Shown: positions 52,064 through 60,482 of the stretch, in pieces
Layout: every line of letters begins with the position of its first letter
How positions within the stretch are numbered: the first letter of the stretch is position 1
NCBI GenBank assembly: GCA_900315175.1
Contig: OMYA01000010.1
Location: forward strand, 1 to 64,000
From: an uncultured Bacteroidales bacterium
GTDB lineage: Bacteria > Bacteroidota > Bacteroidia > Bacteroidales > F082
Direction of reading: 5' to 3'
DNA length: 64,000 bases
Program-made: the position numbers and the translations under genes
Notes under the pieces: generated by a model
What the model was told of the DNA's origin: nothing
Seen by the model: only the letters and a program-made list of their open reading frames with translations
Databases searched by the model: none

Positions 52064-52126
52064 ATTATGTGGCGCGGCTTGACGGTTCTTGCTGATTAGT
52101 AGAAACACGTATGCCGCGCCATAATA
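52064..52126. repeat. GC-rich inverted repeat between convergent genes
   Basis: TGGCGCGGC (52070-52078) is mirrored by GCCGCGCCA (52113-52121), extendable by ATTAT/ATAAT with a bulge. With the flanking REP-like copies it separates the sod gene from the convergent DUF4340 gene. Confidence 0.6.
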
Positions 52127-52138
52127 ATATCATTGTAT

Positions 52139-52170
52139 TGTTATTCCGAGCGGAACGAAGTGAAGCGAGG
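52139..52170. repeat. Dispersed REP-like repeat, type B (opposite orientation)
   Basis: TTATTCCGAGCGGAACGAAG followed by TGAAGCGAGGAAAC, just before the DUF4340 stop codon. Confidence 0.7.
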
Positions 52171-52173
52171 AAA

Positions 52174-53298
52174 CTATTTAGATTCTACCGTTTCAAGTTC
52201 TTCATAATAAACCTGTGGGATTTCATCTTTATAGTCTTTGCTATAGAAATCAGCAGGTTTTAATAATTTCCCGAAGACGAAATCCTGGATAAGCACAAAC
52301 TCGTTGCCTTCGCTGAGGAGCGCATATTTGTGGTCAGGGTCGTTGATCATATCGTGGAAATTGTCGATATCTTCAGTGCTATAATCATAGATGTCGGCAT
52401 TGGTGCGCATGCGGAATGTGGTGACGCTGCGGCTGATGCCGTCTTTCGTTGTGAGTGTCAGTCTTTGCTGGAAAGGCGAGTTGATGATGGAGTCGCGGCG
52501 TGCAGGCTCAATGTCATAGAGGAATGCCTCGAAGCGCACGTCGCTGAATGATGTGAGCAGGTTAAGCACTTTATTGTCGCTGAAATCGACAGGCTCGCCA
52601 TTGAGACGGTTCATGGAGTATTGATAACGTTCGATTTCCTTGATAATGAATCCGTTATTGGGGTCGTCGTTGATTTCGAGTTTCACAGATTCGATGTCGT
52701 TGAGTCTTGAATTGAAGATGATATGGCTGCGCCAGTCGGTAGGGTTTGCCGAAAACCTTGAGCTGATGGAGCCATTGAGCATTGGCAGATGTGCGACGTA
52801 GACTTTGTCGCCGCCTTCTTTGAGGACGTATGTGCCAATGTTGTCTTGTGTGACGCCGCCCACGTAAAACACCTTGCTACGTTTCTCGTGATAGAACAGT
52901 TTCACCTTGTTGAACAAGTTGATGCGCGGGAGCATCTGATAGACCTCGACCTTGGTGTTTGTCGTCGCCATCTGTGAGATGGTGTTGTCGGTTTTCCTCA
53001 TCGACACTGGCATTTTGATTCTCATACGAGTGAGGGTGTAGAGCATCTCATTGACGAGGCTTTGGTTGGCGCGATACTCGTTGTTGACAGTCCATGCCAT
53101 TCCGTCGCGTTGCAAAACGACCTGGTTGCCGCTTTTGTCAGCGAAAAAGAGTTTTGTGACAGAGGCGGTGTCGTAGACGGTGAAATCGGCTGCCTCGCCA
53201 CGCAATGAGCTCAAATAGCGGTTGTTGCCGATGAGAATGCCGGCGATGACTACTAAAATAGCGACAATGACTATCAAGATGACGTTTTTTCTTTTCAT
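52174..53298 (-). CDS. DUF4340 domain protein, gld-cluster associated
   Basis: 374 residues. One N-terminal membrane helix (about residues 5-25, VILIVIVAILVVIAGILIG), then a beta-rich periplasmic region with the DUF4340 pattern (SVTKLFFADKSGNQVVLQRD ... AWTVNNEYRANQSLVNEMLYTLTRMRIKMPV). DUF4340 proteins are commonly encoded next to ABC-type gliding-auxiliary genes, as here with gldF and gldG. It probably works with that membrane complex. Biochemical role unknown. Confidence 0.85.
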   Translation of the reverse strand: MKRKNVILIVIVAILVVIAGILIGNNRYLSSLRGEAADFTVYDTASVTKLFFADKSGNQVVLQRDGMAWTVNNEYRANQSLVNEMLYTLTRMRIKMPVSMRKTDNTISQMATTNTKVEVYQMLPRINLFNKVKLFYHEKRSKVFYVGGVTQDNIGTYVLKEGGDKVYVAHLPMLNGSISSRFSANPTDWRSHIIFNSRLNDIESVKLEINDDPNNGFIIKEIERYQYSMNRLNGEPVDFSDNKVLNLLTSFSDVRFEAFLYDIEPARRDSIINSPFQQRLTLTTKDGISRSVTTFRMRTNADIYDYSTEDIDNFHDMINDPDHKYALLSEGNEFVLIQDFVFGKLLKPADFYSKDYKDEIPQVYYEELETVESK

Positions 53299-53313
53299 AT
53301 TTGCTAATTTCTA

Positions 53314-53424
53314 TTGTCATTTCGACCGACCGAAGGGAGTGGAGAAATCTCTGCCAATCAGATATTTCGAATCATTTATTGCAGGAGATTTCTCCGCTTC
53401 GTTTCACTTCGGCTGAAATGACGG
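53314..53424. repeat. Inverted pair of type A REP-like repeats inside the gld unit
   Basis: TGTCATTTCGACCGACCGAA at the left is mirrored by TTCGGCTGAAATGACGG at the right end, giving a long possible hairpin between gldG and the DUF4340 gene. It may lower expression of the latter. Confidence 0.8.
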
Positions 53425-53429
53425 TTTGT

Positions 53430-55193
53430 TTATTTATTATATTTCTTTTTTCGTAAAACTGCTAAAACGATTCCCATTACTATCATGATGACGCTTGGCA
53501 GGACCACGTTGATGATTTGCCACAGCATCGGGTTGCCGTTGACCTTGTTCATGTCGAGGAGTCGGATTTTCAGTTCACGTGAGCGGATATTGATAATTCC
53601 TTCTCCTTCAAGTAGATATGTTATGGCATTCTCGATAAACTGTTTGTTGCCGTATGTGATATTTGTGTATTGGTCATAGCCTAATGGCAGTGGTGAACCC
53701 ACACGTTTGTTGTTTTTCTTTGCATAGTCGAGCTGAGCGAGTTGGTTGCGGATGATATCGCCGTCGGCGATGACGATCATCGAGGTAGGGACGCTTTCCT
53801 CTTTAAACCCGATTTCTTTGGCTTCCGTGATTGACGCTGGCATGCGGTTTTCGAACAGCGAGGTGAATCTTCCGTTAAGGAGATAAGCCGCTGTCATGCC
53901 TTTTTGCGGGAACATGCTTGCATTCGGGCGTTCGTTCAGGATTTCCAGAGAGATATAGACTGGTGCGCTTGAAGCTTTGGTGTAGTCTGATGTCTTCAGA
54001 AGAGGTATTTTTTGAATCTCGGGAGCGGATGTTGTCGTTTCCAAAGAGCTTACAAAATCAGCTTTCACTGCCTCGAGGTTTCTCACGATAGGATGTTCAG
54101 ATGCTTGTCCGAGCAATGGGAAATAATACCAAGGCAGAAGCGTGCTCTGCAGGTTGTTGCCTTGTCCGGTGACCAGTCCGATTTGTGCGCAAGGGTATGC
54201 GAGGAGCAGGTTTTTGTTGAGTTTGATGCCGTATTTGAACAGCTGGTCGTCGAGGTTGAGATTCATGGCGAGCCCCATCGTCGACTCGGCGTTTTGCAGG
54301 CTGTCCATAGAAGCATTGACTGCATCGATGAGCCACATCACCTTGCCGCCATACATGATATACTGGTCGAGGATGAACTTGTCTTTTTCAGAGAACGGCT
54401 CGGTAGGTCTTGCCAAAATGATGGCGTCGTAAGCCGGCTTGATGACGATGTTACTGTCAGAATCCAAGTCTCTCTTCATCAATGAGTTAAGCTGTTCGTT
54501 GAGCGTGGCTCTTTTGATGATGTATTTCTTTGAAAGAGTGTTTGCGATGTCATATACTTCGAGGTCGGTCAGCTCGCCGTGACCGTCAACGAAGGCGATG
54601 GTGGGTTTCATCGTTGTTGAGATCTCTTTTATTGCGCTAATGAGCTTATATTCAAGGTCTTGCGCTGAGTTGTTGAGCACTGTCTCCTGGCTTTGTCCCG
54701 ATTGTCCGGAGAGGAGGTCGATGGCTTTCTCGTTTTCGCGGTAACTCATAATAATTCCGGGCCAAATCAAGATTTGTTGGATGCCAGTGTTGGTCTGCAC
54801 CGTTTCGGTGTAATAATTCAGGCCGTTTTGCCAAAGGATTTTATATGTCTCTTGACGTTCGGCTGCGTCGCTGCTTTCCGAAGGGTTAATAAATTCATAG
54901 TCAATGAATTTGGAATAGGCGCGGAACTCGTCGAGCATTTCTTTTGTCTCTTTGCGGAGTTTCTTGAAGCCTGCAGGGAACTCGCCTTCGAGGTAGACGC
55001 GGAAATAGACGTAGTCGTCGAGGTTTCTCAAGATGTCTTTTGAGGTGTCGGACAGGGTGTAGCGTTTTTCGGATGTGAGGTCGAGGCGGGTATAGACGAA
55101 AGAGCCTATGATATTTACTAACACTATGATTATCAATGTGATAATCAGTGATAGGATTTCGTTTCTCTTGATATTTTTTCTTTTGTTTTCCAT
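53430..55193 (-). CDS. gldG: Gliding-associated ABC-type transport protein GldG
   Basis: 587 residues from ATG 55193, which has AGGAGG a few bases upstream; an ATG at 55208 overlapping gldF is possible. N-terminal helix (about residues 12-36), a large extracytoplasmic domain of the ABC_transp_aux type (YTLSDTSKDILRNLDDYVYF, PTIAFVDGHGELTDLEVYDIANTLSK, KVMWLIDAVNASMDSLQ) and a C-terminal helix (about 563-583) followed by RKKK. GldG pairs with GldF. In flavobacteria, gldA/F/G mutants are defective in gliding. Confidence 0.9.
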   Translation of the reverse strand: MENKRKNIKRNEILSLIITLIIIVLVNIIGSFVYTRLDLTSEKRYTLSDTSKDILRNLDDYVYFRVYLEGEFPAGFKKLRKETKEMLDEFRAYSKFIDYEFINPSESSDAAERQETYKILWQNGLNYYTETVQTNTGIQQILIWPGIIMSYRENEKAIDLLSGQSGQSQETVLNNSAQDLEYKLISAIKEISTTMKPTIAFVDGHGELTDLEVYDIANTLSKKYIIKRATLNEQLNSLMKRDLDSDSNIVIKPAYDAIILARPTEPFSEKDKFILDQYIMYGGKVMWLIDAVNASMDSLQNAESTMGLAMNLNLDDQLFKYGIKLNKNLLLAYPCAQIGLVTGQGNNLQSTLLPWYYFPLLGQASEHPIVRNLEAVKADFVSSLETTTSAPEIQKIPLLKTSDYTKASSAPVYISLEILNERPNASMFPQKGMTAAYLLNGRFTSLFENRMPASITEAKEIGFKEESVPTSMIVIADGDIIRNQLAQLDYAKKNNKRVGSPLPLGYDQYTNITYGNKQFIENAITYLLEGEGIINIRSRELKIRLLDMNKVNGNPMLWQIINVVLPSVIMIVMGIVLAVLRKKKYNK

Positions 55194-55201
55194 ACGTCCT
55201 C

Positions 55202-55933
55202 CTACCATTTTCTGCTTGACAAAGTGAGTTTTGTCAGGCTTAAGAACAACACTATAACGCTAAGAAAATATATCAGGTCACGGGTGTCGATGACGCCGCG
55301 GCTCATTGAGCTGTAGTGCGTCGCCATGCCTAATTGTTGTATAAACAAGTCGATTTTCCCGAAGAGGGAGAGTGAGTAGATGAATTCAAATCCTATGTAC
55401 AGGAATCCGCAGAGGAACACTGAGAGGATGAACGCAAGTATCTGATTATTAGTCACAGAGCTGCAGAACACGCCTATTGAGACGAATGCGGCGCTGAGGA
55501 AAAACAGTCCGATGTAAGAGCCCCAGATGCCGCCATGGTCGACGTTGCCGACGGGCATTGCGAGGCGTGAGACGGAGATGTAATAGATGAGTGTGGGGAT
55601 AAGTGCGAGTAATACTAGGGCTACTCCGGCGAGGTATTTGGCGCCCACTATCTGCCAGTCGGAGAGAGGCTTGGTAAGCAGCATCTCGATGGTGCCGGTG
55701 CGGCGTTCTTCGGCGAAGAAACGCATGGTGACGGCGGGCACGAGGAAGAGGAACACCCATGGGGCGATGATGAAGAGGCTGTCGAGGCTTGCGTAGCCAT
55801 ACGACATGATGTTAAAATCGCTGTGGAACACCCACAGGAAGAGTCCGGTGATGAGGAGGAACACCACCACCACCATTATCCCGATGAGGGAGCTTAGGAA
55901 GTTGTTTATCTCTTTCTTAAAAAGCGCGTACAT
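55202..55933 (-). CDS. gldF: Gliding-associated ABC transporter permease GldF
   Basis: 243 residues. ABC-2-type permease with six helices. Typical start MYALFKKEINNFLSSLIGIMV, then LVPAVTMRFFAEERRTGTIEMLLTKPLSDWQIVGAKYLA, the coupling-loop signature of the family, and GVIDTRDLIYFLSVIVLFL. It acts with GldG, whose gene follows at once. The ATPase partner GldA is not in the window and must be elsewhere if the complex is functional. apt lies 15 bp upstream in the same direction. Confidence 0.92.
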   Translation of the reverse strand: MYALFKKEINNFLSSLIGIMVVVVFLLITGLFLWVFHSDFNIMSYGYASLDSLFIIAPWVFLFLVPAVTMRFFAEERRTGTIEMLLTKPLSDWQIVGAKYLAGVALVLLALIPTLIYYISVSRLAMPVGNVDHGGIWGSYIGLFFLSAAFVSIGVFCSSVTNNQILAFILSVFLCGFLYIGFEFIYSLSLFGKIDLFIQQLGMATHYSSMSRGVIDTRDLIYFLSVIVLFLSLTKLTLSSRKW

Positions 55934-55948
55934 AGTCAGAAATTATGA

Positions 55949-56473
55949 TTATTCACCTTCGTAAGTCACGGCGCTGTCGAGGCGGTAACCTTTGATACGC
56001 TGGCGTCCTTTGAGGTCGACGAGTTCCACGAGGACACATACGCCTGCCACCACGCCGCCGAGTTTTTCCACCAGCTTGATGATGCATTCGACGGAGCCGC
56101 CTGATGCCAGGAGGTCGTCGACGATGAGGACACGTGTGCCCGGTTTTATGCTGTTGGCAAGGATCTCCATCTCGGCGTCGCCATATTCAAGATGATATTT
56201 TTGCGATATGGTCTGGCCTGGCAGCTTGCCTTTCTTACGAACGAGCACCAAAGGCTTATGCATGTTGTAAGCCATCGGCGCCGCGAAGATGAAGCCACGC
56301 GACTCGGCACCGGCGATGATGTCAAAGTCGAGGTCTTTCTCCATGTCGCACATAGTGCTGATGGCGAGTCTCAAGCCTTCGGCGTCGCCTACTAGCGTGG
56401 TGATATCGCGAAACTGTATCCCTTTTATAGGGAAATCTGGCACAGTGCGAATATAATCTTTGATGGTTTTCAT
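55949..56473 (-). CDS. apt: Adenine phosphoribosyltransferase
   Basis: 174 residues from ATG 56473. It salvages adenine to AMP with PRPP. IRTVPDFPIKGIQFRDITTLV at the N-terminus, AGAESRGFIFAAPMAY, LVRKKGKLPG, and the PRPP-binding loop VLIVDDLLASGGSVE (about residues 120-134). The longer frame from 56491 is rejected because the -7 box lies at 56493-56500 and transcription would start inside it. First gene of the apt-gldF-gldG-DUF4340 unit. Confidence 0.96.
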   Translation of the reverse strand: MKTIKDYIRTVPDFPIKGIQFRDITTLVGDAEGLRLAISTMCDMEKDLDFDIIAGAESRGFIFAAPMAYNMHKPLVLVRKKGKLPGQTISQKYHLEYGDAEMEILANSIKPGTRVLIVDDLLASGGSVECIIKLVEKLGGVVAGVCVLVELVDLKGRQRIKGYRLDSAVTYEGE

Positions 56474-56492
56474 ACACAAAAATTTTAGCAAG

Positions 56493-56500
56493 CAAAAATA
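56493..56500 (-). promoter_or_regulatory. -7 box (TATTTTTG, minus strand) for apt and the gld genes
   Basis: CAAAAATA on the plus strand. Divergent from the promoter at 56538. Confidence 0.6.
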
Positions 56501-56537
56501 CTAAAAAATTTAATGTGAAATCAGATAGATTTTTTTA

Positions 56538-56545
56538 TAAATTTG
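56538..56545 (+). promoter_or_regulatory. -7 box (TAAATTTG) for the outer membrane / phosphoesterase / EF-hand unit
   Basis: TAnnTTTG element 26 bp ahead of ATG 56572. The two divergent -7 boxes are only about 37 bp apart. Confidence 0.6.
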
Positions 56546-56571
56546 CGAAGAAATAAAATGATAGATGAAAA

Positions 56572-57291
56572 ATGGGTAAAAAACAGCTGTTTTTTTTGCT
56601 GATATGTTTGTTTCCGATGATGGCTCTGAATGCTCAGAAAGCTGGAAGACACGAGATTTCCGCTGATGTGACTGCGCAGGGGCTCGTTGGGTATAACAAC
56701 ACCTACAGATGGTATGAAGGCGTTGATTTGAAAGGTGTTCTGCATGTCGACAACAACGATTTTTACCTTAATTTGGAGGCACTTACGCCGAATGTGTATT
56801 CGGTGGGTTTGAGTGTGAGGCCCAATATCGAGTTGTGTCGCAACGGCTTCGGGTATATCGACGTGTCGTTGCATTCGAGGTTTTTCGTAAGTTATAAAGT
56901 TTACGAATATGTTTATTCGGCGAGCATGGGCTTCAAGATGCGTCATTTCGACGTGCAGCTGGGTTTGTTCACGAAGGTTATCGACGGTTTCAACCGTGAC
57001 TGGGATGCGTTGGAGTTCACGCTCACGGAGGCGTTTAACTTTTTGTATAAGTTGAGAATCAGCGTTATGGGTTTCGACAACCCGTGGGATATCTATCTGA
57101 CAGGTGCCAATTTCAATGAGTTTGAATACGAGAGGATGTTGTCGCCGTTGTTCAGCCTCGGCGGGAGATGGGATTTTAAAGAACGGTGGAGTGCGGTGGC
57201 GGAAGGCACGCTGAAGCCGGCAGGGATGTTTCATGGGGCGGTGAAGTTCTATGAGGCGGTGCTGAGAATAGGGATAACTTATAGATTATGA
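56572..57291 (+). CDS. Predicted outer membrane beta-barrel protein
   Basis: 239 residues. Signal peptide ending in ALNAQ (about residue 21), then repeated amphipathic strands (HEISADVTAQGLVGYNNTY, FYLNLEALTPNVYSVGLSV, FGYIDVSLHSRFFVSYKVYE, MRHFDVQLGLFTKVID) and a C-terminal strand AVLRIGITYRL. I do not recognise a named family. It overlaps the next gene by 4 bp (ATGA), so its partner is probably the phosphoesterase lipoprotein. Confidence 0.7.
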   Translation: MGKKQLFFLLICLFPMMALNAQKAGRHEISADVTAQGLVGYNNTYRWYEGVDLKGVLHVDNNDFYLNLEALTPNVYSVGLSVRPNIELCRNGFGYIDVSLHSRFFVSYKVYEYVYSASMGFKMRHFDVQLGLFTKVIDGFNRDWDALEFTLTEAFNFLYKLRISVMGFDNPWDIYLTGANFNEFEYERMLSPLFSLGGRWDFKERWSAVAEGTLKPAGMFHGAVKFYEAVLRIGITYRL

Positions 57292-58187
57292 GAAAACGTA
57301 AAAATACAATGAGATTCCTCGCTGCGCTCGGAATGACAGCAGTATTCGGATTAGTAGTGGCGTTGACATCATGTTCAAAACGTGATTTGCTTGGTATTTT
57401 CGCGACATTTGACGAGTCGCCAAACGAGCGGTTTGCACAGTCGATGACGTATAACAACCAGCATGGCTACGACGTGATTACAGGGATGCCTAACACCTAT
57501 CTTGTGTATGCGATGAGCGACGTGCATGTGGACGGCTCGACACATAATCTTGACGAGTATGTGGCTGATTATCTGGCAGATACGACAGCGGCACCATTCA
57601 CGTTGTGTCTCGGCGATTTGATTAACGGAAAGAACGGTTTCGGCAAGTTTTGCGAGCATGTGAAGCCTGTTACCGACGCCGGGCGTAAGATTTATTACAC
57701 CGCGGGCAACCATGACCTGTATTTCGGACAATGGGACGAGTTTTATACGCGATTCGGCGCATCGACATATTGGTTTGAGGTTCAGACAGTTGGGGGCTTT
57801 AAAGATCTGTTTATCGCCCTTGAGTCGGGGAGCGGCACCTTGGGAGTGGATCAGAGAGATTGGCTTGAAAATCTGCTGGAAAGCAAACATAATCAAGGAT
57901 ATAGGAATATCATAGTGTTTACACACACACATTTCTTCAGGACGAACAACGTGAACGGGACAACCAGCAGTTTCAGCATGGAGGAGACCTACGATCTGGC
58001 GGATTTGTTTGACAGATATAATGTAAATGTTGTGTTGCAAGGGCATTCTCATCATAAAGACTGCAGGATATTTAAAGATGTGGGATATTTGAGATTAGGC
58101 GCGTTGAAAGAGGGTTCAGACGAAGCATGTTATGTGAAATTAAAAATAGGCAACTATATTGATTATCAATTTATTCCAATTTTTTAA
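57288..58187 (+). CDS. Metallophosphoesterase lipoprotein
   Basis: 299 residues. The signal sequence ends in the lipobox VALTSC (Cys29), so the mature protein is lipid-anchored. Calcineurin-type metal-binding motifs are intact: MSDVHVDG (D-x-H), CLGDLINGKN (GD), TAGNHDLYFG (GNHD), VFTHTHFF and LQGHSHH. The substrate (phosphoprotein, nucleotide or lipid) is unknown. Residues 8-18 (MRFLAALGMTA) are encoded by a type B REP-like repeat, here used as part of the signal peptide. It overlaps the outer membrane gene by 4 bp and precedes the EF-hand gene by 2 bp. Confidence 0.88.
   Translation: MRKRKNTMRFLAALGMTAVFGLVVALTSCSKRDLLGIFATFDESPNERFAQSMTYNNQHGYDVITGMPNTYLVYAMSDVHVDGSTHNLDEYVADYLADTTAAPFTLCLGDLINGKNGFGKFCEHVKPVTDAGRKIYYTAGNHDLYFGQWDEFYTRFGASTYWFEVQTVGGFKDLFIALESGSGTLGVDQRDWLENLLESKHNQGYRNIIVFTHTHFFRTNNVNGTTSSFSMEETYDLADLFDRYNVNVVLQGHSHHKDCRIFKDVGYLRLGALKEGSDEACYVKLKIGNYIDYQFIPIF
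57309..57341 (+). repeat. REP-like repeat, type B, inside a coding region
   Basis: ATGAGATTCCTCGCTGCGCT followed by CGGAATGACAG matches the intergenic copies at 50150 and 52018 but lies in frame in the lipoprotein signal peptide. Confidence 0.85.
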
Positions 58188-58189
58188 TT

Positions 58190-60385
58190 ATGAGATCAAA
58201 CGGCAATTACGATTGGAAATTCTCGACTGTAGGCGGTGTCACGAGGGTGAACATCGAGTCGGGACAGGACATCCTGCATTTGGATGAGCTTGACAGAAAA
58301 CTCTGGACGGCGTTGAGCTGCCCATTGAAAAACCTTGAGATTGACGAGAAGACCATGACGATGCTCGACACCAACGGTGACGGCAAGATCCACATCGAGG
58401 AGGTCGTGGCTGCTTCGAAATGGCTCACAAAGGTCATCAACGACCCGGAATTACTGTTGAAACGCGAAGCGTTTATCCCATTCACTGCATTTAACACTTC
58501 TAATGAAGAAGGCGCGCATCTGCTTGAGACTTCGAAGCAAATCCTTGAGAATCTTGGACTTGAGAAAAACGAGATTTCGGTAGCCGACGTCTCCGACAGC
58601 ATCGCAATTTTTGCCAAGACACGTTTCAACGGCGACGGCATCATCACCGAGAACTCGGCTGACGACGAGGCTGTGAAGGCGCTCATCAAGACCGTTATCG
58701 ACTGCATGGGCGGTGTCACCGACAGAAGCGGCGACCCGGGCATCGACACCGACAAGATAGAGGCGTTCTACACCGCTTTGGCAGACTTCAAGACATGGAA
58801 AGAAGCCGGCGACGCTGATAAAGCCAACGTGTTCCCATACGGCGATGACACAGCGGCGGCATTGGCAGCTTGCATGGCAGTGAAAGACAAGGTCGACGAC
58901 TTCTTTATGCGCTGCAAACTCGCTTCGTTTAACACCGACAGCGTGGCAGTGCTGGACGTCTCATCAGCGAAGATAGGAGAAATAAGCGGCAACAACCTGG
59001 CTGCAAGCACCGATGAGATTGCCACATATCCGTTGGCAAGAGTCAACGCGGAGCATAAGCTGCCATTGGGCAACGAGGTGAATCCGGCATGGGCAGGCGC
59101 CATGGCAACGTTGAAGGCTCTCGTCGTCGACAAAGAGTTTAAAAAGGCAGAATACCTCACCGAGGAACAGTGGGCTGGCATTATGGCCAAATTCAACGCC
59201 TACAACGCCTGGATGGGTGCCAAGGCAGGTGCCGCCGTCGAAGGCTTGGGCTACGACGCAGTGGTGAAGGCTCTTGAAGAAAACAAAAAAGAAGCGTTGC
59301 TCAACCTCGTGGCACAGGATAAGGCTCTGGAAGCCAAGTCGAACGCCATCGACCAGGTCGACAAACTGTTGCATCTCTATAGAGACTTCTACACATTGCT
59401 GACCAATTTCGTGACATTCAGCGACTTCTATTCACCTGAGAAGAGAGCCATCTTCCAGGCTGGAACGCTGTATATCGACGAACGTGCCTGCGACCTCTGC
59501 TTGAAAGTTAGTGACATGGGAGCACACAACACCATGGCGGCCTACAGCAACATGTACATCTTGTACTGCGACTGCACCTGCAAGAGCAAGCCGGGCACCA
59601 TGACCATCGCCGCTGTGGTGACTGACGGTGACGTCGGCGACATCATGGTTGGAAAACACGCCGTGTTCTACGACAGAGACGGTCTCGGCTGGAATGCCAC
59701 GGTGACCAAGATCATTGACAATCCTATCAGCATCCGTCAGGCATTCTGGTCGCCTTACCGCAAGATGGCTAAGTCGGTGGAAGACATGATCAACAAACGT
59801 GCCGCCGAGAAAGACGCCAAGGTGATGGCTGACGCCAACGCCAAGATTGACAACGCCAACCTTCCGGCTGACGGTTCGAAAGCTGCGGAAGCGCCGAAGC
59901 CGCCGTTCGACATTGCCAAATTCGCCGGTATCTTTGCCGCGATAGGCTTGGCAATAGGCTTGGTAGCTTCTGCTGTCGCCGGGTTGTTTGAATGGCTTGG
60001 AGCACATTGGTACAATATCGTGATATTCTTCTTGATAATCATTGCAATCATCTCAGGTCCGAGCATGATCATGGCATGGCTCAAGTTGAGAAAACGCAAT
60101 CTTGCGCCTGTGTTGAACGCCAACGGTTGGGCATTGAACCAGAGGATTTTGGTCAACACCAAGTTCGGTGCCACATTGACAGGCGTTGCCAAGTATCCGA
60201 TTGTTAAGACTAAAGACCCGTATACAATGAAGGCTCCATGGTGGAAGAAGATGTTGAGATGGCTGTTCTTGCTCATCTGCCTCTGTGTGGCGGTGTATTT
60301 CATCTTGCCGAAGGACATGAGGCCATTCAAGAGCTGCTGCCAGAAAGCTGAGGTGGAAGAGGTGGTTGAAGAGACAGCGGAGTAG
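58190..60385 (+). CDS. Unrecognised EF-hand protein with C-terminal membrane helices
   Basis: 731 residues, no signal peptide. Residues 60-71 form a canonical EF-hand loop, DTNGDGKIHIEE (Asp60, Asn62, Asp64, Glu71). Two weaker Ca-loop-like sites follow (FNGDGIITENSADDE about 146-160, DRSGDPGIDTDK about 180-191). The middle part is largely helical and rich in Ala, Lys and Asp. Three hydrophobic helices lie near the end (about 577-600, 605-628, 688-706), with basic loops and a Cys-Cys/acidic tail (SCCQKAEVEEVVEE). Topology is probably a large cytoplasmic domain anchored in the inner membrane. It starts 2 bp after the phosphoesterase gene. I know no named function; a calcium-responsive membrane protein is an inference. 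Confidence 0.75.
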   Translation: MRSNGNYDWKFSTVGGVTRVNIESGQDILHLDELDRKLWTALSCPLKNLEIDEKTMTMLDTNGDGKIHIEEVVAASKWLTKVINDPELLLKREAFIPFTAFNTSNEEGAHLLETSKQILENLGLEKNEISVADVSDSIAIFAKTRFNGDGIITENSADDEAVKALIKTVIDCMGGVTDRSGDPGIDTDKIEAFYTALADFKTWKEAGDADKANVFPYGDDTAAALAACMAVKDKVDDFFMRCKLASFNTDSVAVLDVSSAKIGEISGNNLAASTDEIATYPLARVNAEHKLPLGNEVNPAWAGAMATLKALVVDKEFKKAEYLTEEQWAGIMAKFNAYNAWMGAKAGAAVEGLGYDAVVKALEENKKEALLNLVAQDKALEAKSNAIDQVDKLLHLYRDFYTLLTNFVTFSDFYSPEKRAIFQAGTLYIDERACDLCLKVSDMGAHNTMAAYSNMYILYCDCTCKSKPGTMTIAAVVTDGDVGDIMVGKHAVFYDRDGLGWNATVTKIIDNPISIRQAFWSPYRKMAKSVEDMINKRAAEKDAKVMADANAKIDNANLPADGSKAAEAPKPPFDIAKFAGIFAAIGLAIGLVASAVAGLFEWLGAHWYNIVIFFLIIIAIISGPSMIMAWLKLRKRNLAPVLNANGWALNQRILVNTKFGATLTGVAKYPIVKTKDPYTMKAPWWKKMLRWLFLLICLCVAVYFILPKDMRPFKSCCQKAEVEEVVEETAE

Positions 60386-60417
60386 TTTAGTAGCTTAGTA
60401 GCTTAATAGCTTAATAG
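60386..60417 (+). repeat. 8-bp tandem array (CTTARTAG)4
   Basis: Four 8-bp units directly follow the stop codon of the EF-hand gene and precede its terminator. Same unit and same relative position as the array at 559-610. Confidence 0.8.
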
Positions 60418-60433
60418 ATTTAAAGATTAAAAG

Positions 60434-60468
60434 AAAAATGCCGTGGGGGATGCTTGCGGCATTTTTTT
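60434..60468 (+). terminator. Terminator after the EF-hand gene
   Basis: AAAAATGCCG (60434-60443) pairs with CGGCATTTTT (60457-60466), with a 13-nt loop and continuing T-run. Confidence 0.85.
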
Positions 60469-60482
60469 ATTAAATATTTTCT

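Noticed and set aside
56521-57234. Open frame of 237 codons on the minus strand
   Set aside because: It is antisense to the outer membrane barrel gene, which has a signal peptide, promoter and coupled downstream gene. The opposite frame is low in hydrophobic organisation and lacks a family.
57375-58055. Open frame of 226 codons on the minus strand
   Set aside because: It is antisense to the phosphoesterase, whose metal-binding motifs are intact.
59755-60330. Two overlapping minus-strand frames of 191 codons in the EF-hand gene
   Set aside because: Shadows of a helical, alanine-rich coding region; the sense frame has clear EF-hand and membrane segments and operon context.
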